A DNA stretch of 64,000 nucleotides, from assembly GCF_017352195.1 (NCBI RefSeq), contig NZ_CP071445.1:1302001-1366000 (forward strand), written 5' to 3'. This DNA comes from Sedimentibacter sp. zth1 (GTDB lineage: Bacteria > Bacillota > Clostridia > Tissierellales > Sedimentibacteraceae). Below the pieces are notes generated by a model. That model saw nothing but the letters and a program-made list of their open reading frames with translations, searched no databases and had not been told where the DNA came from. Below are positions 24,996-34,034 of this stretch, piece after piece (position 1 is the first letter of the stretch; each line of letters begins with the position of its first letter). Both the position numbers and the translations under genes were made by a program.

Positions 24996-25488
24996 TTAAC
25001 ATTCCTTTTTTTCTTTTAATATTTAATTTATAAAAAACAAACATAACCAATACTAATACTACATTTGTTGGAGCTCCAAGTAACGATTTATAGATTCTAC
25101 TAGATATATTACCATTACTATTTAAAATTAACATTATAATATCATGTCCAATAATAAAATTTAATACTTTTAAATTTATTAGTTCAAGAATTAATATAGA
25201 CATTGTAGTAGTTAACGCACTTAGAACGGTATAAAATGTCGAAGTTTTCAATAAAACTACTGACAGTAATATGTCTGAAATTATTATGAGAACTGTATGA
25301 TATCCAAAGCTTATAACCGATATTTGACGAATTCCAAACATAATAACAGCTAATATTATTGCTGCTAACAGCATAGTTTTAACGTCAGCCTTCCTCCTAT
25401 TAAATGCATATAGTGATAAAACATATCCTAAAGACTGTAAGAAATAACCTAAAACGCCATCAGCTAAAAAAAGAACAACATAATTCAA
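24979..25488 (-). CDS. AgrC-like membrane sensor stub without kinase domain
   Basis: 169 residues, five or six membrane helices, ending just after the last one with a short basic tail (NIKRKKGMLNG). Topology and motif style (a GYHTVLIIISDILLSVVLLK helix, then LTTTMSILILELINLKVL) recall the N-terminal sensor part of AgrC/HPK10 kinases, but no dimerisation His box or ATPase follows. The next bases are agrB, overlapping by 17 bases. TTG start behind GGGGG. It could be a receptor, an AgrB partner or an immunity-like protein. Confidence 0.65.
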   Translation of the reverse strand: MNYVVLFLADGVLGYFLQSLGYVLSLYAFNRRKADVKTMLLAAIILAVIMFGIRQISVISFGYHTVLIIISDILLSVVLLKTSTFYTVLSALTTTMSILILELINLKVLNFIIGHDIIMLILNSNGNISSRIYKSLLGAPTNVVLVLVMFVFYKLNIKRKKGMLNGVVE

Positions 25489-25500
25489 AATTTTACCCCC

Positions 25501-26124
25501 TCAGTTTAGTTTTGCTTTGTTTAAATTTAATGTTTTTATTGTATAAAAAACTATTATTCCTAAAAAAGAGTGTATAAGAATATCTCCGATACTCATAATA
25601 CTAAAACCCAAATCAATATAGTCACCAAAAAAATTAAGAGATGTTGAAGAACTCATCAATATATGTAAGTTATCAACACCTTGCGACAAAATACCATTTT
25701 TATAAAAGCCCGTTATATTTGATAAAGTTGGATAAACAGGCATTTTGCCATTATTACATGCTATAACAGCTCTATTTAATATACTCCCGATAATTACAAA
25801 GACTGAACCACATATAGCCGGACTGTAAAGCTTTCTATATATAATAGGTACAAGTAATGAAATATTAAACGCATATTGTATATATACTGCGTACCTCACA
25901 AAACTATAATTTCCAAACAAAGCATTAATTTGAAAAAATAAATGCACCAATTCTATCATAATAAGAGGGTATAAATCGTACGCCTTTATAAGATTTTTAC
26001 AATCATATTTTTTTATACGTGCAATTAATAATGGTATAACTAATATAAACAAAAGCATACATGCACTCCATTCGACAATTTTATACATAATTTTCAAAAA
26101 AACATCAATTATATAATAGCACAC
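25501..26124 (-). CDS. DUF5317-like membrane protein
   Basis: 207 residues with five or six membrane helices. The pattern NRAVIACNNGKMPV in the middle, the later FGDYIDLG and the terminal MSIGDILIHSFLGII fit DUF5317. Function unknown. It is the first gene of the agr cluster, 12 bases before the AgrC-like stub. The start is uncertain: GTG at 26122-26124 has no clear ribosome site, and an ATG 36 bases later is possible. Confidence 0.65.
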   Translation of the reverse strand: MCYYIIDVFLKIMYKIVEWSACMLLFILVIPLLIARIKKYDCKNLIKAYDLYPLIMIELVHLFFQINALFGNYSFVRYAVYIQYAFNISLLVPIIYRKLYSPAICGSVFVIIGSILNRAVIACNNGKMPVYPTLSNITGFYKNGILSQGVDNLHILMSSSTSLNFFGDYIDLGFSIMSIGDILIHSFLGIIVFYTIKTLNLNKAKLN

Positions 26125-26230
26125 TAGAAAATAACATGCAATATTAAATATAGCAAACTTAATAGACTAAAAATCGTTATGAAGTTAACAAATAATCATT
26201 ATCAATAAAACATTAATACATAATAATTTA

Positions 26231-27550
26231 CTACAAATATTTTTTTCTAACATAATCTGACAATATTTCTTTTGTATTGTATTCAGGGTTATCAAGTACC
26301 AAATCTAATAGATTTCTCAATATCTCAGTATAAACCTTTCCCTGCTCTATTCCCAGCTCTTTTAGCTTCATACCTCCAATTGCTAAATCCTTTATGCATA
26401 TAGGTTCATTTCTTGAAATGATTTTATTGCATTTACATCTTAGAACTTCCACTTTTTCAATATTTGTAGTATCTTTCTTTCCTTTTATATCTGCAATATT
26501 TAATTTAAACATATCATCAAGTCTTGATATTCCCACATTATTTATAAACCTCTTTACGCCCTTATCCTTCATATCAATTTCTTTCAGATAATGATACCTT
26601 ACCAAAGTACTTACATCCTCAATCCTTTCATTTGAATAACGTAATCTTTTCATTATTATTTTTGAAGCTTCTGCTGACATGATATGATGGCCATAAAAAT
26701 GTCCTCTACCAGTATCGTCAACTGTAAAACACTCAGGTTTACTTATATCATGTAAAAGAGCTGCGAGTCTTAAATTCAGTTTTGGTTCAATATTATCAAG
26801 CACAGTCATAATGTGTTCAAATACGTCCTTATTGTGATATTGATTCTTTTGTTCAAATCCCACAGTACCAATAATCTCTGGTAAAATAAAATCTATAAGG
26901 TGAGTTTCAACAAGTTTCTTAATACCTAATGATGGCTTTTTACTTAGTAATATCTTATTAAGCTCATCCTGAATTCTTTCTATACTTACTAACTGTATCA
27001 AAGAACTATTATTTTTTATTGATAATAAAGTATCTTTATGTATACTAAATCCGAGCTGACTCATAAATCTGACTGCTCTAAGCATACGTAATGAATCCTC
27101 TTTAAATCTATCATCAGGATTGCCAATACATCTAATTATCTTATTTTTTAAGTCATGTTTCCCATCAAATTTATCAATCAATATCTCATTGATATCACAG
27201 CACATTGCATTAACTGTAAAATCTCTTCTTTTTAAATCTTCACTCAATTCACATGAAAAATTAACATTATCTGGTCTTCTACCATCTGAATACTTTCCAT
27301 CGCTTCTAAAAGTAGTAACCTCATACAAATTTTTATTTATAACAACTGTAATTGTACCATATTTCAATCCTGTAGGAATTGTTTTTTCAAATATAGATTT
27401 TATTTGATTAGGCATTGCACTCGTAGTAATATCAAAATCTTCAATTTTTTTATTTAATAAATAATTTCTTACCGCACCACCAACAACGAATGCTTCAAAG
27501 TCGCTATTTATTAATTTATTCAATATATACTTAACGTCTTCATTTAACAT
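26231..27550 (-). CDS. cca: CCA tRNA nucleotidyltransferase
   Basis: 439 residues. Class II nucleotidyltransferase head with GGAVRNYLL (24-32) and the metal-binding DFD (38-40). RRDFTVNAM near 108 and EDSLRMLRAVRF near 148 are family motifs. An HD domain (ALLHDISKPECF) follows. It adds or repairs the 3' CCA of tRNAs. GGGAG precedes ATG. Transcribed alone. Confidence 0.92.
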   Translation of the reverse strand: MLNEDVKYILNKLINSDFEAFVVGGAVRNYLLNKKIEDFDITTSAMPNQIKSIFEKTIPTGLKYGTITVVINKNLYEVTTFRSDGKYSDGRRPDNVNFSCELSEDLKRRDFTVNAMCCDINEILIDKFDGKHDLKNKIIRCIGNPDDRFKEDSLRMLRAVRFMSQLGFSIHKDTLLSIKNNSSLIQLVSIERIQDELNKILLSKKPSLGIKKLVETHLIDFILPEIIGTVGFEQKNQYHNKDVFEHIMTVLDNIEPKLNLRLAALLHDISKPECFTVDDTGRGHFYGHHIMSAEASKIIMKRLRYSNERIEDVSTLVRYHYLKEIDMKDKGVKRFINNVGISRLDDMFKLNIADIKGKKDTTNIEKVEVLRCKCNKIISRNEPICIKDLAIGGMKLKELGIEQGKVYTEILRNLLDLVLDNPEYNTKEILSDYVRKKYL

Positions 27551-27659
27551 AATTTCTCCCTAATAATATACTATAATATAATTATTATACCCCTATTAAA
27601 GCATTATTAAAATATTATTTTATATAAAAAAGTTCTAGGCGAAGTAGAACTTTCTAGTA

Positions 27660-27696
27660 TATAAAAATAGAATCAGAAGCATTATGCTACTGATTC
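27660..27696 (-). terminator. terminator of ctpA
   Basis: Stem GAATCAG-A-AGCAT / ATGCT-A-CTGATTC (27670-27696), then TATTTTTAT on the minus strand. Confidence 0.8.
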
Positions 27697-27714
27697 ATTT
27701 TTAATTAATCATAT

Positions 27715-28947
27715 TTATTGTACTAATTTTTCTTTAATAACTTCTATTCCCTTTTGCAATTGGTTATCAGTATCTAAATAATCAACACCTATTCCTTTAA
27801 TATCTTCCGGTAACTCTACAACTAAATCTGGTTCAATTCCTATACCATGAATATTTACTCCACTTGGTGTAAAATATTCTGAAATAGTCATTTTTACACC
27901 TGCTCCATCATCACCAAATCTTGAGATTCTTTGGACTATACCTTTGCCAAATGTCTTAGTTCCAATTAATGTTCCTGATTTTGTATCCTTAACTGCACCT
28001 GACATAATTTCCGAGGCACTTGCACTTCCACCATCAACTAACATAACTAACGGAATATCTATTTTATCTTTATCTGAAGGATAATATTCCTTTTCTCCAG
28101 CCTTTGTCTTGGTATATGTAACAAAACCCTCTCCCATAAACATATCTGTTATTTCAACCGATGTATCAATTAATCCACCTGGATTTCCTCTTAGGTCAAC
28201 TATTATTCCCTTCATTCCTTCTTTTTTGAGTTCATTATACTGTGTTTTAAAATCAGCAGCTGTTTCACTATCAAAAGTTGTAATTCTAATATACCCTATT
28301 TGATCTGGAAGCATTTGTGATTTAACAGAAACAATTCTGATTTTTTCTCTTACTATATCTACATCAAATACATTTTGTTTTCCATCTCCATCAATTCTAA
28401 GTATTGTAATTTTAACACTTGTATTTGGAGCACCCTTCATTACTTTTACTGCAACATCCATTTTATCTGCAGGATATTCTTCACCATTTATTTTAATTAT
28501 ATAATCTCCTGACTTCAATCCAGCTTTTTCTGCTGGTGTATCCTCAATAGGAGCTATAACCATAATTTTATTATCTATACTAGGAGCTATATAAACACCT
28601 ATTCCGTCAAATGAACCAGCAGTATGTTCCATCAATGATTTGTACTCTTCTTTTGACATATATTCTGTATATGGATCATCTAGTGCATTAAGCATTCCTT
28701 TAAGCCCACCACTTAGCATTTCAGATTGGTCTACTTCATATAAAAAGTTATTTTCTGCATAATTTATCAACGACTCAAATTGTCCATATTTTGCTACAAA
28801 AGACTTCATAAAATTAAAATCATCGTTTGACACTAATACTTTACCACCAGCTTCTACCAATGCGTAATTACCAAAAGTAAATGTAACAAATGCTGTTAAC
28901 AATATAGCTACTACTATTGATAATATAAATTTTTTTCTAGAAATCAT
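27715..28947 (-). CDS. ctpA: carboxy-terminal processing protease, S41 family
   Basis: 410 residues. A membrane anchor at 5-27 is followed by an N-terminal helical part, a PDZ domain (GVYIAPSIDNKIMVIAPIE..., about 95-180) and an S41 protease core. The catalytic Ser is in VDGGSASASEIM and the Lys in TKTFGKGIVQ. It acts outside the membrane. The start is ATG 28945-28947, with AGGAG 8 bases upstream; an in-frame GTG nine bases earlier overlaps that site. Confidence 0.93.
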   Translation of the reverse strand: MISRKKFILSIVVAILLTAFVTFTFGNYALVEAGGKVLVSNDDFNFMKSFVAKYGQFESLINYAENNFLYEVDQSEMLSGGLKGMLNALDDPYTEYMSKEEYKSLMEHTAGSFDGIGVYIAPSIDNKIMVIAPIEDTPAEKAGLKSGDYIIKINGEEYPADKMDVAVKVMKGAPNTSVKITILRIDGDGKQNVFDVDIVREKIRIVSVKSQMLPDQIGYIRITTFDSETAADFKTQYNELKKEGMKGIIVDLRGNPGGLIDTSVEITDMFMGEGFVTYTKTKAGEKEYYPSDKDKIDIPLVMLVDGGSASASEIMSGAVKDTKSGTLIGTKTFGKGIVQRISRFGDDGAGVKMTISEYFTPSGVNIHGIGIEPDLVVELPEDIKGIGVDYLDTDNQLQKGIEVIKEKLVQ

Positions 28948-29057
28948 GTTTATCACTCCTACTCTATTATTATAATTATATATTTATGCGACTATAAAAA
29001 CATTTATCCGTACTATTTATATTATATTATATTTTACCTAAATAGTATAGAAAAATA

Positions 29058-29086
29058 TTGATAATAAAGAAATATTATATTATAAT
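29058..29086 (+). promoter_or_regulatory. promoter of tRNA-Arg
   Basis: TTGATA (29058-29063), 17 bases, TATAAT (29081-29086), 13 bp before the tRNA. Confidence 0.75.
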
Positions 29087-29099
29087 AATAATTGTGTAT

Positions 29100-29176
29100 G
29101 CGCCATTAGCTCAATTGGATAGAGTAGCGGACTTCGAATCCGAAGGTTGTGGGTTCAATTCCCTCATGGCGTACCA
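29100..29176 (+). tRNA. tRNA-Arg, anticodon TCG
   Basis: Acceptor arms GCGCCAT / ATGGCGT (first pair G-U), D arm GCTC...GAGT, anticodon loop CTTCGAA, T arm with GGTTCAATTCC, discriminator A and an encoded CCA. The anticodon TCG reads CGA-type arginine codons. The outer pair of the anticodon stem is a G-A mismatch. Confidence 0.95.
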
Positions 29177-29178
29177 AC

Positions 29179-29213
29179 AAAGAAGGTGTACATATTCCAC
29201 CTTCTTTATTTTT
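29179..29213 (+). terminator. terminator of tRNA-Arg
   Basis: Stem AAAGAAGGTG (29179-29188) / CACCTTCTTT (29198-29207), followed by ATTTTT. Confidence 0.88.
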
Positions 29214-29251
29214 ATATTTAATTTGAAATAAAATAATAACGGAGAATAGAA

Positions 29252-29602
29252 ATGTATGAAAATGAAAAAGAAATTATAAATTTTGAAACAGGACTTAATA
29301 GATTTGTAGGCTCCAAAGATTTATATATAACATGCCTAATAAAATTTATAGAAGATAAAAGTTTTGATTTAGCAAAAGAAGCTATGTTTTTAAAATCATA
29401 TGATAAAGCATTTGAAAATCTTCATGCCCTTAAAGGATTAAGCGGAAATTTAAGTTTGGATTTATTATATGATTGCTGCTGTAATATTGTAGATGAACTT
29501 AGAAGCAAAAAACACAATAATTTAGATAAACAATTTTCTGATTTATCTAATAAGTATTATAAAACAATAGAATATATTAAGTTTTTATATACTAATAAAT
29601 AG
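29252..29602 (+). CDS. orphan Hpt phosphotransfer protein
   Basis: 116 residues, all helical. The Hpt motif NLHALKGLSGNLSLDLL puts the phosphoacceptor at His58 and the conserved Lys at 61. Such proteins relay phosphate between a hybrid kinase and a response regulator. No kinase or regulator gene is nearby, so partners must be elsewhere. An ACGGAGAATAGAA ribosome site precedes ATG. Confidence 0.85.
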   Translation: MYENEKEIINFETGLNRFVGSKDLYITCLIKFIEDKSFDLAKEAMFLKSYDKAFENLHALKGLSGNLSLDLLYDCCCNIVDELRSKKHNNLDKQFSDLSNKYYKTIEYIKFLYTNK

Positions 29603-29739
29603 AACTATAAGAACTTAAGTTTTATATATGTATATATTGTCGTAATTTTTAGTAATTTTATGGCATATTGTAACATCTTTTTAAATAATAAGATTATATA
29701 ATAGCTTTGTAATTTTACTATTTGGAGGATAATTATAAC

Positions 29740-30300
29740 ATGAAATATTATACTAATATTAACAATGATAACATTATAAAGCAACCTAAAATTCATGACT
29801 TGAATTATGCAAATATAGATGAAGAATATAGACTGCGCAATAAGAATGTTCAAAAGAATTTTTTTGTTGTTGGAACACCTCAACTAAGTATTGGCAAATT
29901 TCAATGGAGTGCATTATATAATCCAAAAAACTCAAAAACTTCACTTTTTGTTGATGAAACTTGCGCAGTAAATTTTTCTTCTTCTCCAATTATAGAAAGT
30001 TTCTATATAAATCCATCAGTCTGCTATGAAGGTCTTAGATATATGTATGGAACACCAAGTAGCTTAGAGTACCAATATAATTCAAGTGGAGTTGTAATAA
30101 TGTATCAAGGAAGTAATAACATGTTATCTAGTAACGAATCAAATTCACTCAGAATCTTACAACCATATTATACCGATACTGTACAAAGAAAAGGAACCAT
30201 AGTTATTTCGCCAGGAAAATCAATATTACTACTAGTTAGTTCTATTAATTCTTCTTCACCATCCTGTGCATTTAGCTTTTATTGGTGGGAAGAAAAATAA
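29740..30300 (+). CDS. DUF6143-like protein
   Basis: 186 residues, soluble, no signal peptide. VVGTPQLSIGKFQWSALYNP (about 44-63), the nearby NSKTSLFVDE and a beta-rich C-terminus ending FSFYWWEEK suggest a jelly-roll-like beta domain. I recall this pattern as DUF6143, known mainly from spore-forming Clostridia, but could not verify. The start is ATG 29740 behind GGAGG; an upstream TTG overlaps the ribosome site. A terminator follows. Confidence 0.65.
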   Translation: MKYYTNINNDNIIKQPKIHDLNYANIDEEYRLRNKNVQKNFFVVGTPQLSIGKFQWSALYNPKNSKTSLFVDETCAVNFSSSPIIESFYINPSVCYEGLRYMYGTPSSLEYQYNSSGVVIMYQGSNNMLSSNESNSLRILQPYYTDTVQRKGTIVISPGKSILLLVSSINSSSPSCAFSFYWWEEK

Positions 30301-30343
30301 AAAATACTACTATGAGAAAATAATCCCATAGTAGTATTTTTTT
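30301..30343. terminator. bidirectional terminator between the DUF6143-like gene and glnA
   Basis: Perfect 14-bp stem AAAATACTACTATG (30301-30314) / CATAGTAGTATTTT (30327-30340), T-rich on both outer sides. Confidence 0.88.
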
Positions 30344-31769
30344 AGCAATTATAATATTTTATAAATTCTTCTGGATGAGGCATACGATTAACTTCGTAAA
30401 AATCATTCTTAATTTTGTTAATATGATTTTTAATTATATTTTCTGTAAAAACGTCACCAATAAGCAAAAATTCATGGTCTTTTTCTAGTTCGTTTGCTGC
30501 ATCTAATAGGCTTGTTGGCAAGCTAGCCATTTTTTCAAGTTCTTCCTTAGATAACTTATATAAATTTGCATCCATAGGACCAAATTCTTTATAATCTAAT
30601 TTATTTATTATACCATCAAAAGCTGCCATCATAACTGCTGCATAAGTTAAATAAGGATTACATGTTCCATCTGGAGAACGCAACTCAAATCTTTTTTCAT
30701 CTGGTTCAATAGTATACCCTGGTACTCTTATTGATGCACTTCTATTTGAAGCTCCAAAGCATATATTTAATGGTGCTTCATAACCTGGTACTAATCTTCT
30801 GTATGAATTAGTTGAAGGATTAGCAATAGCAGTCAGCGCTTTAAGGTGTTTTAAAATGCCTGCAATTGCATATAAAGCTGTATCTGATAAATCTGAGTAT
30901 CCTCCCTTTTCAAAGAAAATATAATTTTCTCCATTTTTAAGTTGAATATGTATATGCTGTGAACTACCACACTCATTTGCAAATGGTTTTGGCATGAATG
31001 TCACAGTTTTATTATGTTTAACAGCACAATTATTAAGTAAATTTTTAAGTTTCATTGTTCTGTCTCCCATTTCCTTAACTCCTGCAAAATTAAGCTCTAT
31101 CTCTGCTTGACCAGGTCCACCATTTTCTGCATGGCAATACTTAATTGGAATATTTACTTTTTCTGCTTCAACACATGCCTCAGTTCTAAAATCATATCCT
31201 GCATCAAATGGTGAATCCAAATGATATGCTGCATCTTCTTCTACTTTAAATCCTAAATTTTGTGTGTCCTTCTTACCCATATTCCATTTAGCTTGTTTTG
31301 AATCTAACAATACTTCCATATGATTATCTAAATTTTCATATGACGCATGGTCTAATACATAAAATTCAAACTCAGGTCCTAATAAACACTTATCTGCTAT
31401 ATTATTTTTAGCCATATATATTTCAGTCTTTTCTGCAATATATCTAGGATCATCTTCAAATCTTTCTAGTTTCCCATTTACTATCTTATAAATATCCGCT
31501 ATAACTACAAGAGTTTTATATTTTTTATAAGAATCAATATAGGCAGTAGACAAATCAGGCATCATTACCATATCAGATTTTTCTACGGTTAGAAAACCAT
31601 AACTTGAGCCATCAAAACCTATACCCTTATTCATAATATCTTCTGTAAGCTTTTGAGAGGTAATTGAAAGTCTATGCCATCTACCTGATAAATCTACAAC
31701 TTTAAAATCAATTACTTCAATTTTTTCGTTTTTACAATACTTTATCATGTCATTGATATTCTTAAACAT
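30342..31769 (-). CDS. glnA: glutamine synthetase family enzyme
   Basis: 475 residues. Type I glutamine synthetase fold: DLSGRWHRLSI (beta-Grasp), GFDGSSYG, GPEFEFYVLD with metal-binding Glu, ENGGPGQAEIEL, FMPKPF near 260, and NRSASIRVPG with RFELRSPDGTCNPYL. It makes glutamine from glutamate and ammonia. The start is ATG 31767-31769 behind GGGAG, ten codons after an earlier possible start without ribosome site. It has no neighbours in operon. Confidence 0.88.
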   Translation of the reverse strand: MFKNINDMIKYCKNEKIEVIDFKVVDLSGRWHRLSITSQKLTEDIMNKGIGFDGSSYGFLTVEKSDMVMMPDLSTAYIDSYKKYKTLVVIADIYKIVNGKLERFEDDPRYIAEKTEIYMAKNNIADKCLLGPEFEFYVLDHASYENLDNHMEVLLDSKQAKWNMGKKDTQNLGFKVEEDAAYHLDSPFDAGYDFRTEACVEAEKVNIPIKYCHAENGGPGQAEIELNFAGVKEMGDRTMKLKNLLNNCAVKHNKTVTFMPKPFANECGSSQHIHIQLKNGENYIFFEKGGYSDLSDTALYAIAGILKHLKALTAIANPSTNSYRRLVPGYEAPLNICFGASNRSASIRVPGYTIEPDEKRFELRSPDGTCNPYLTYAAVMMAAFDGIINKLDYKEFGPMDANLYKLSKEELEKMASLPTSLLDAANELEKDHEFLLIGDVFTENIIKNHINKIKNDFYEVNRMPHPEEFIKYYNC

Positions 31770-31971
31770 AACTAATCTCCCTTTATAATTAATTAACATT
31801 TGTGAAAATGTTTTCTTAATTCTAGCACTTATTACTTGTTATGTCAATTTAACATATATTATCTGAAAATAATATATGTTTCTAATTTATATACAATATA
31901 TTATTGTTAATCTTGAAATATAGTAATGTTTACTATATAATATATATATATAAAACATTAGGAGAAAATAT

Positions 31972-32718
31972 ATGGAAAATAAAGATATATTAAATCTACT
32001 AAATAATTTTTCATTAGATAATAATATCCAATATAATAAAATACCAAATATAGCTTTATATATGGAGCAAGTTTTAACTTTTTTGAATGAGGAGTTAGAG
32101 CAATACAAAACGAATGACGATGATAAACTTTATACAAAATCTATGATTAATAATTACGTTAAAGCACAGATATTGACTAAACCTAATAACAAAAAATATA
32201 CATCTAATCAAGTTGTTGAAATTATAATTATATTTTATTTGAAGCAAATATTGACAATAGATGATATAAAAAGTTTATTTGATAATACACTTGATAAAAA
32301 TAATATAAAAAATGTATATGATTTATATTTAAATTATACTACCAAAGCGTTATCTAATACAAATTCTGAAATTGAACAATACTTGGATTTATTAAGCTCA
32401 GATGAAAACATCAAAAATGATGACGAAAGAATTTTTACACTTATTGGATTACTTACAGCTAAAGCTAATTACTACAAATTATTTTCGCAAAAACTAATAA
32501 ATACATTAAGAAATGATTTTGAGGAAAAAAATAAAGATAATGAAAAGAAAAGTAAAGAGTTAGCAAAACAATCCAAAGATGCTGAGAAAGAAAAAAAGGA
32601 AAAAGAAAAGATAGAAAAGCAAAAAGAAAAAATAGAAAAACAAAAAGAAAAATGTCAAAAGCTTGAAATTAAGCACTCTGAAAAACTTAATATAAATACA
32701 AACCTAAAGTCTGAATAA
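31972..32718 (+). CDS. DUF1836 family protein with charged coiled-coil tail
   Basis: 248 residues. The N-terminal domain (about 20-170) has the DUF1836 pattern (LYTKSMINNYVKAQIL, NKKYTSNQVVEIIIIFYLKQIL, IDDIKSLF), which includes a winged-helix/MerR-like fold, so DNA binding is possible. The C-terminal 65 residues are almost only Lys, Glu, Gln and Asp, with a repeated KIEKQKE unit, predicted to be a long coiled coil. AGGAG precedes ATG. Confidence 0.75.
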   Translation: MENKDILNLLNNFSLDNNIQYNKIPNIALYMEQVLTFLNEELEQYKTNDDDKLYTKSMINNYVKAQILTKPNNKKYTSNQVVEIIIIFYLKQILTIDDIKSLFDNTLDKNNIKNVYDLYLNYTTKALSNTNSEIEQYLDLLSSDENIKNDDERIFTLIGLLTAKANYYKLFSQKLINTLRNDFEEKNKDNEKKSKELAKQSKDAEKEKKEKEKIEKQKEKIEKQKEKCQKLEIKHSEKLNINTNLKSE

Positions 32719-32736
32719 ATTTCAGGCTTTTTTTCT
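32705..32736 (+). terminator. terminator of the DUF1836 gene
   Basis: Stem AAAGTCTGAA / TTTCAGGCTTT (one G-T pair), followed by a run of T to about 32733. The stem includes the stop codon. Confidence 0.7.
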
Positions 32737-32841
32737 TGTGTTTTAATCTAAATCACAATTAAATTCATCCGCTAATTTAAATATATTTTATCACTATAAA
32801 TATTAGTTATAATTCCATTCTTTTGTATGAATTTGTTTTAT

Positions 32842-32870
32842 TTTACATATATGCTAAGAGTGCATATAAT
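32842..32870 (+). promoter_or_regulatory. promoter of the yedE operon with a palindrome in the spacer
   Basis: TTTACA (32842-32847), 17 bases, TATAAT (32865-32870). The spacer and -10 box contain the perfect inverted repeat TATATGC (32848-32854) / GCATATA (32862-32868), exactly between the two boxes, as expected of a repressor operator. Confidence 0.65.
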
Positions 32871-32907
32871 TATAGCGTTATAATAATAAATATAAATTGG
32901 AGGATTT

Positions 32908-34008
32908 ATGATGAAAGATAAACATGAAATTAAAAAGCCTTTCATTGAAAGTAAAAAGTTTATAGCATTATCTGGAGCAATCATAGGGATTATTGCTGTA
33001 ATATTAGTTAAACTAGGCAATCCGTTAAATATGGGATTTTGCATAGCCTGTTTTGAAAGAGATATTGCCGGAGCAATTGGATTACACAGAGCAAATGTAG
33101 TTCAATATCTAAGACCAGAAATTATAGGACTTATTTTTGGAGCATTTATTTGTGCTATAGCATCTAAAGAATTCAAATCAAAGGGTGGCTCTTCACCTGT
33201 TACAAGATTTTTCCTAAGTATCGCAGTAATGATTGGAGCATTAATGTTTTTAGGATGTCCACTTAGAATGGTTCTTAGAATAGCTGGAGGTGACCTAAAT
33301 GCAATTGTTGGTTTAGTTGGGTTTGTCATTGGAATACTTATTGGAATTTTATTTTTAAATAAAGGGTTTACACTTAAAAGAAACTACAAAACATCAAGCT
33401 TCGATGGATATGTAATGCCAATTATAATGATAGGAATGTTAGCACTTTTAGTAGTGAAGCCTGCATTCATATTCTTTAGTGAAAGTGGGCCAGGAAGCTT
33501 ACATGCACCTATCGTAGTTTCTCTTATTGGTGGTTTAATTGTTGGCGCAATAGCTCAAAAATCAAGAATTTGTATGGTTGGTGGAATAAGAGATGCTATA
33601 CTTTTTAAAGAAACTCATCTCCTTATAGGATTTATGTCTATTTTGGTAGTTACTCTTATTGGTAATTTGATAACTGGAAACTTTAATTTAGGGTTTTTAA
33701 ATCAACCAGTTGCACATAATGATTGGTTATGGAATATTCTTGGCATGGCACTTGTTGGTTGGGCTTCTGTATTATTAGGTGGATGTCCATTAAGACAGCT
33801 TATACTTACTGGCGAAGGCAATGTAGATTCTGCAGTTTCAGTTTTAGGTATGATAATTGGTGCAGCAATAGTACATAATTTTTCACTTGCTTCAAGTCCT
33901 GATGGACCTACTTCTAATGGAAAAATTGCTGTAATAATATGCTTTATATTTGTTTTTATCGTTTCTATAGTTAACTCGATAACAAAAAAGCAAATTAAAA
34001 ATAATTAA
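32908..34008 (+). CDS. yedE: YedE family putative selenium (or sulfur) transporter
   Basis: 366 residues with about ten membrane helices in two homologous halves. Each half has a conserved cysteine motif: FLGCPLRMVLR in the first, LLGGCPLRQLI in the second. GFCIACFERD near the N-terminus adds two more Cys. This is the YeeE/YedE fold. With a TusA-like and a DUF3343 protein downstream it matches gene sets tied to selenium use, but the transported species is inferred. GGAGG precedes ATG. Confidence 0.88.
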   Translation: MMKDKHEIKKPFIESKKFIALSGAIIGIIAVILVKLGNPLNMGFCIACFERDIAGAIGLHRANVVQYLRPEIIGLIFGAFICAIASKEFKSKGGSSPVTRFFLSIAVMIGALMFLGCPLRMVLRIAGGDLNAIVGLVGFVIGILIGILFLNKGFTLKRNYKTSSFDGYVMPIIMIGMLALLVVKPAFIFFSESGPGSLHAPIVVSLIGGLIVGAIAQKSRICMVGGIRDAILFKETHLLIGFMSILVVTLIGNLITGNFNLGFLNQPVAHNDWLWNILGMALVGWASVLLGGCPLRQLILTGEGNVDSAVSVLGMIIGAAIVHNFSLASSPDGPTSNGKIAVIICFIFVFIVSIVNSITKKQIKNN

Positions 34009-34034
34009 TTTTAAATTGAATGGAGATAAATAAT

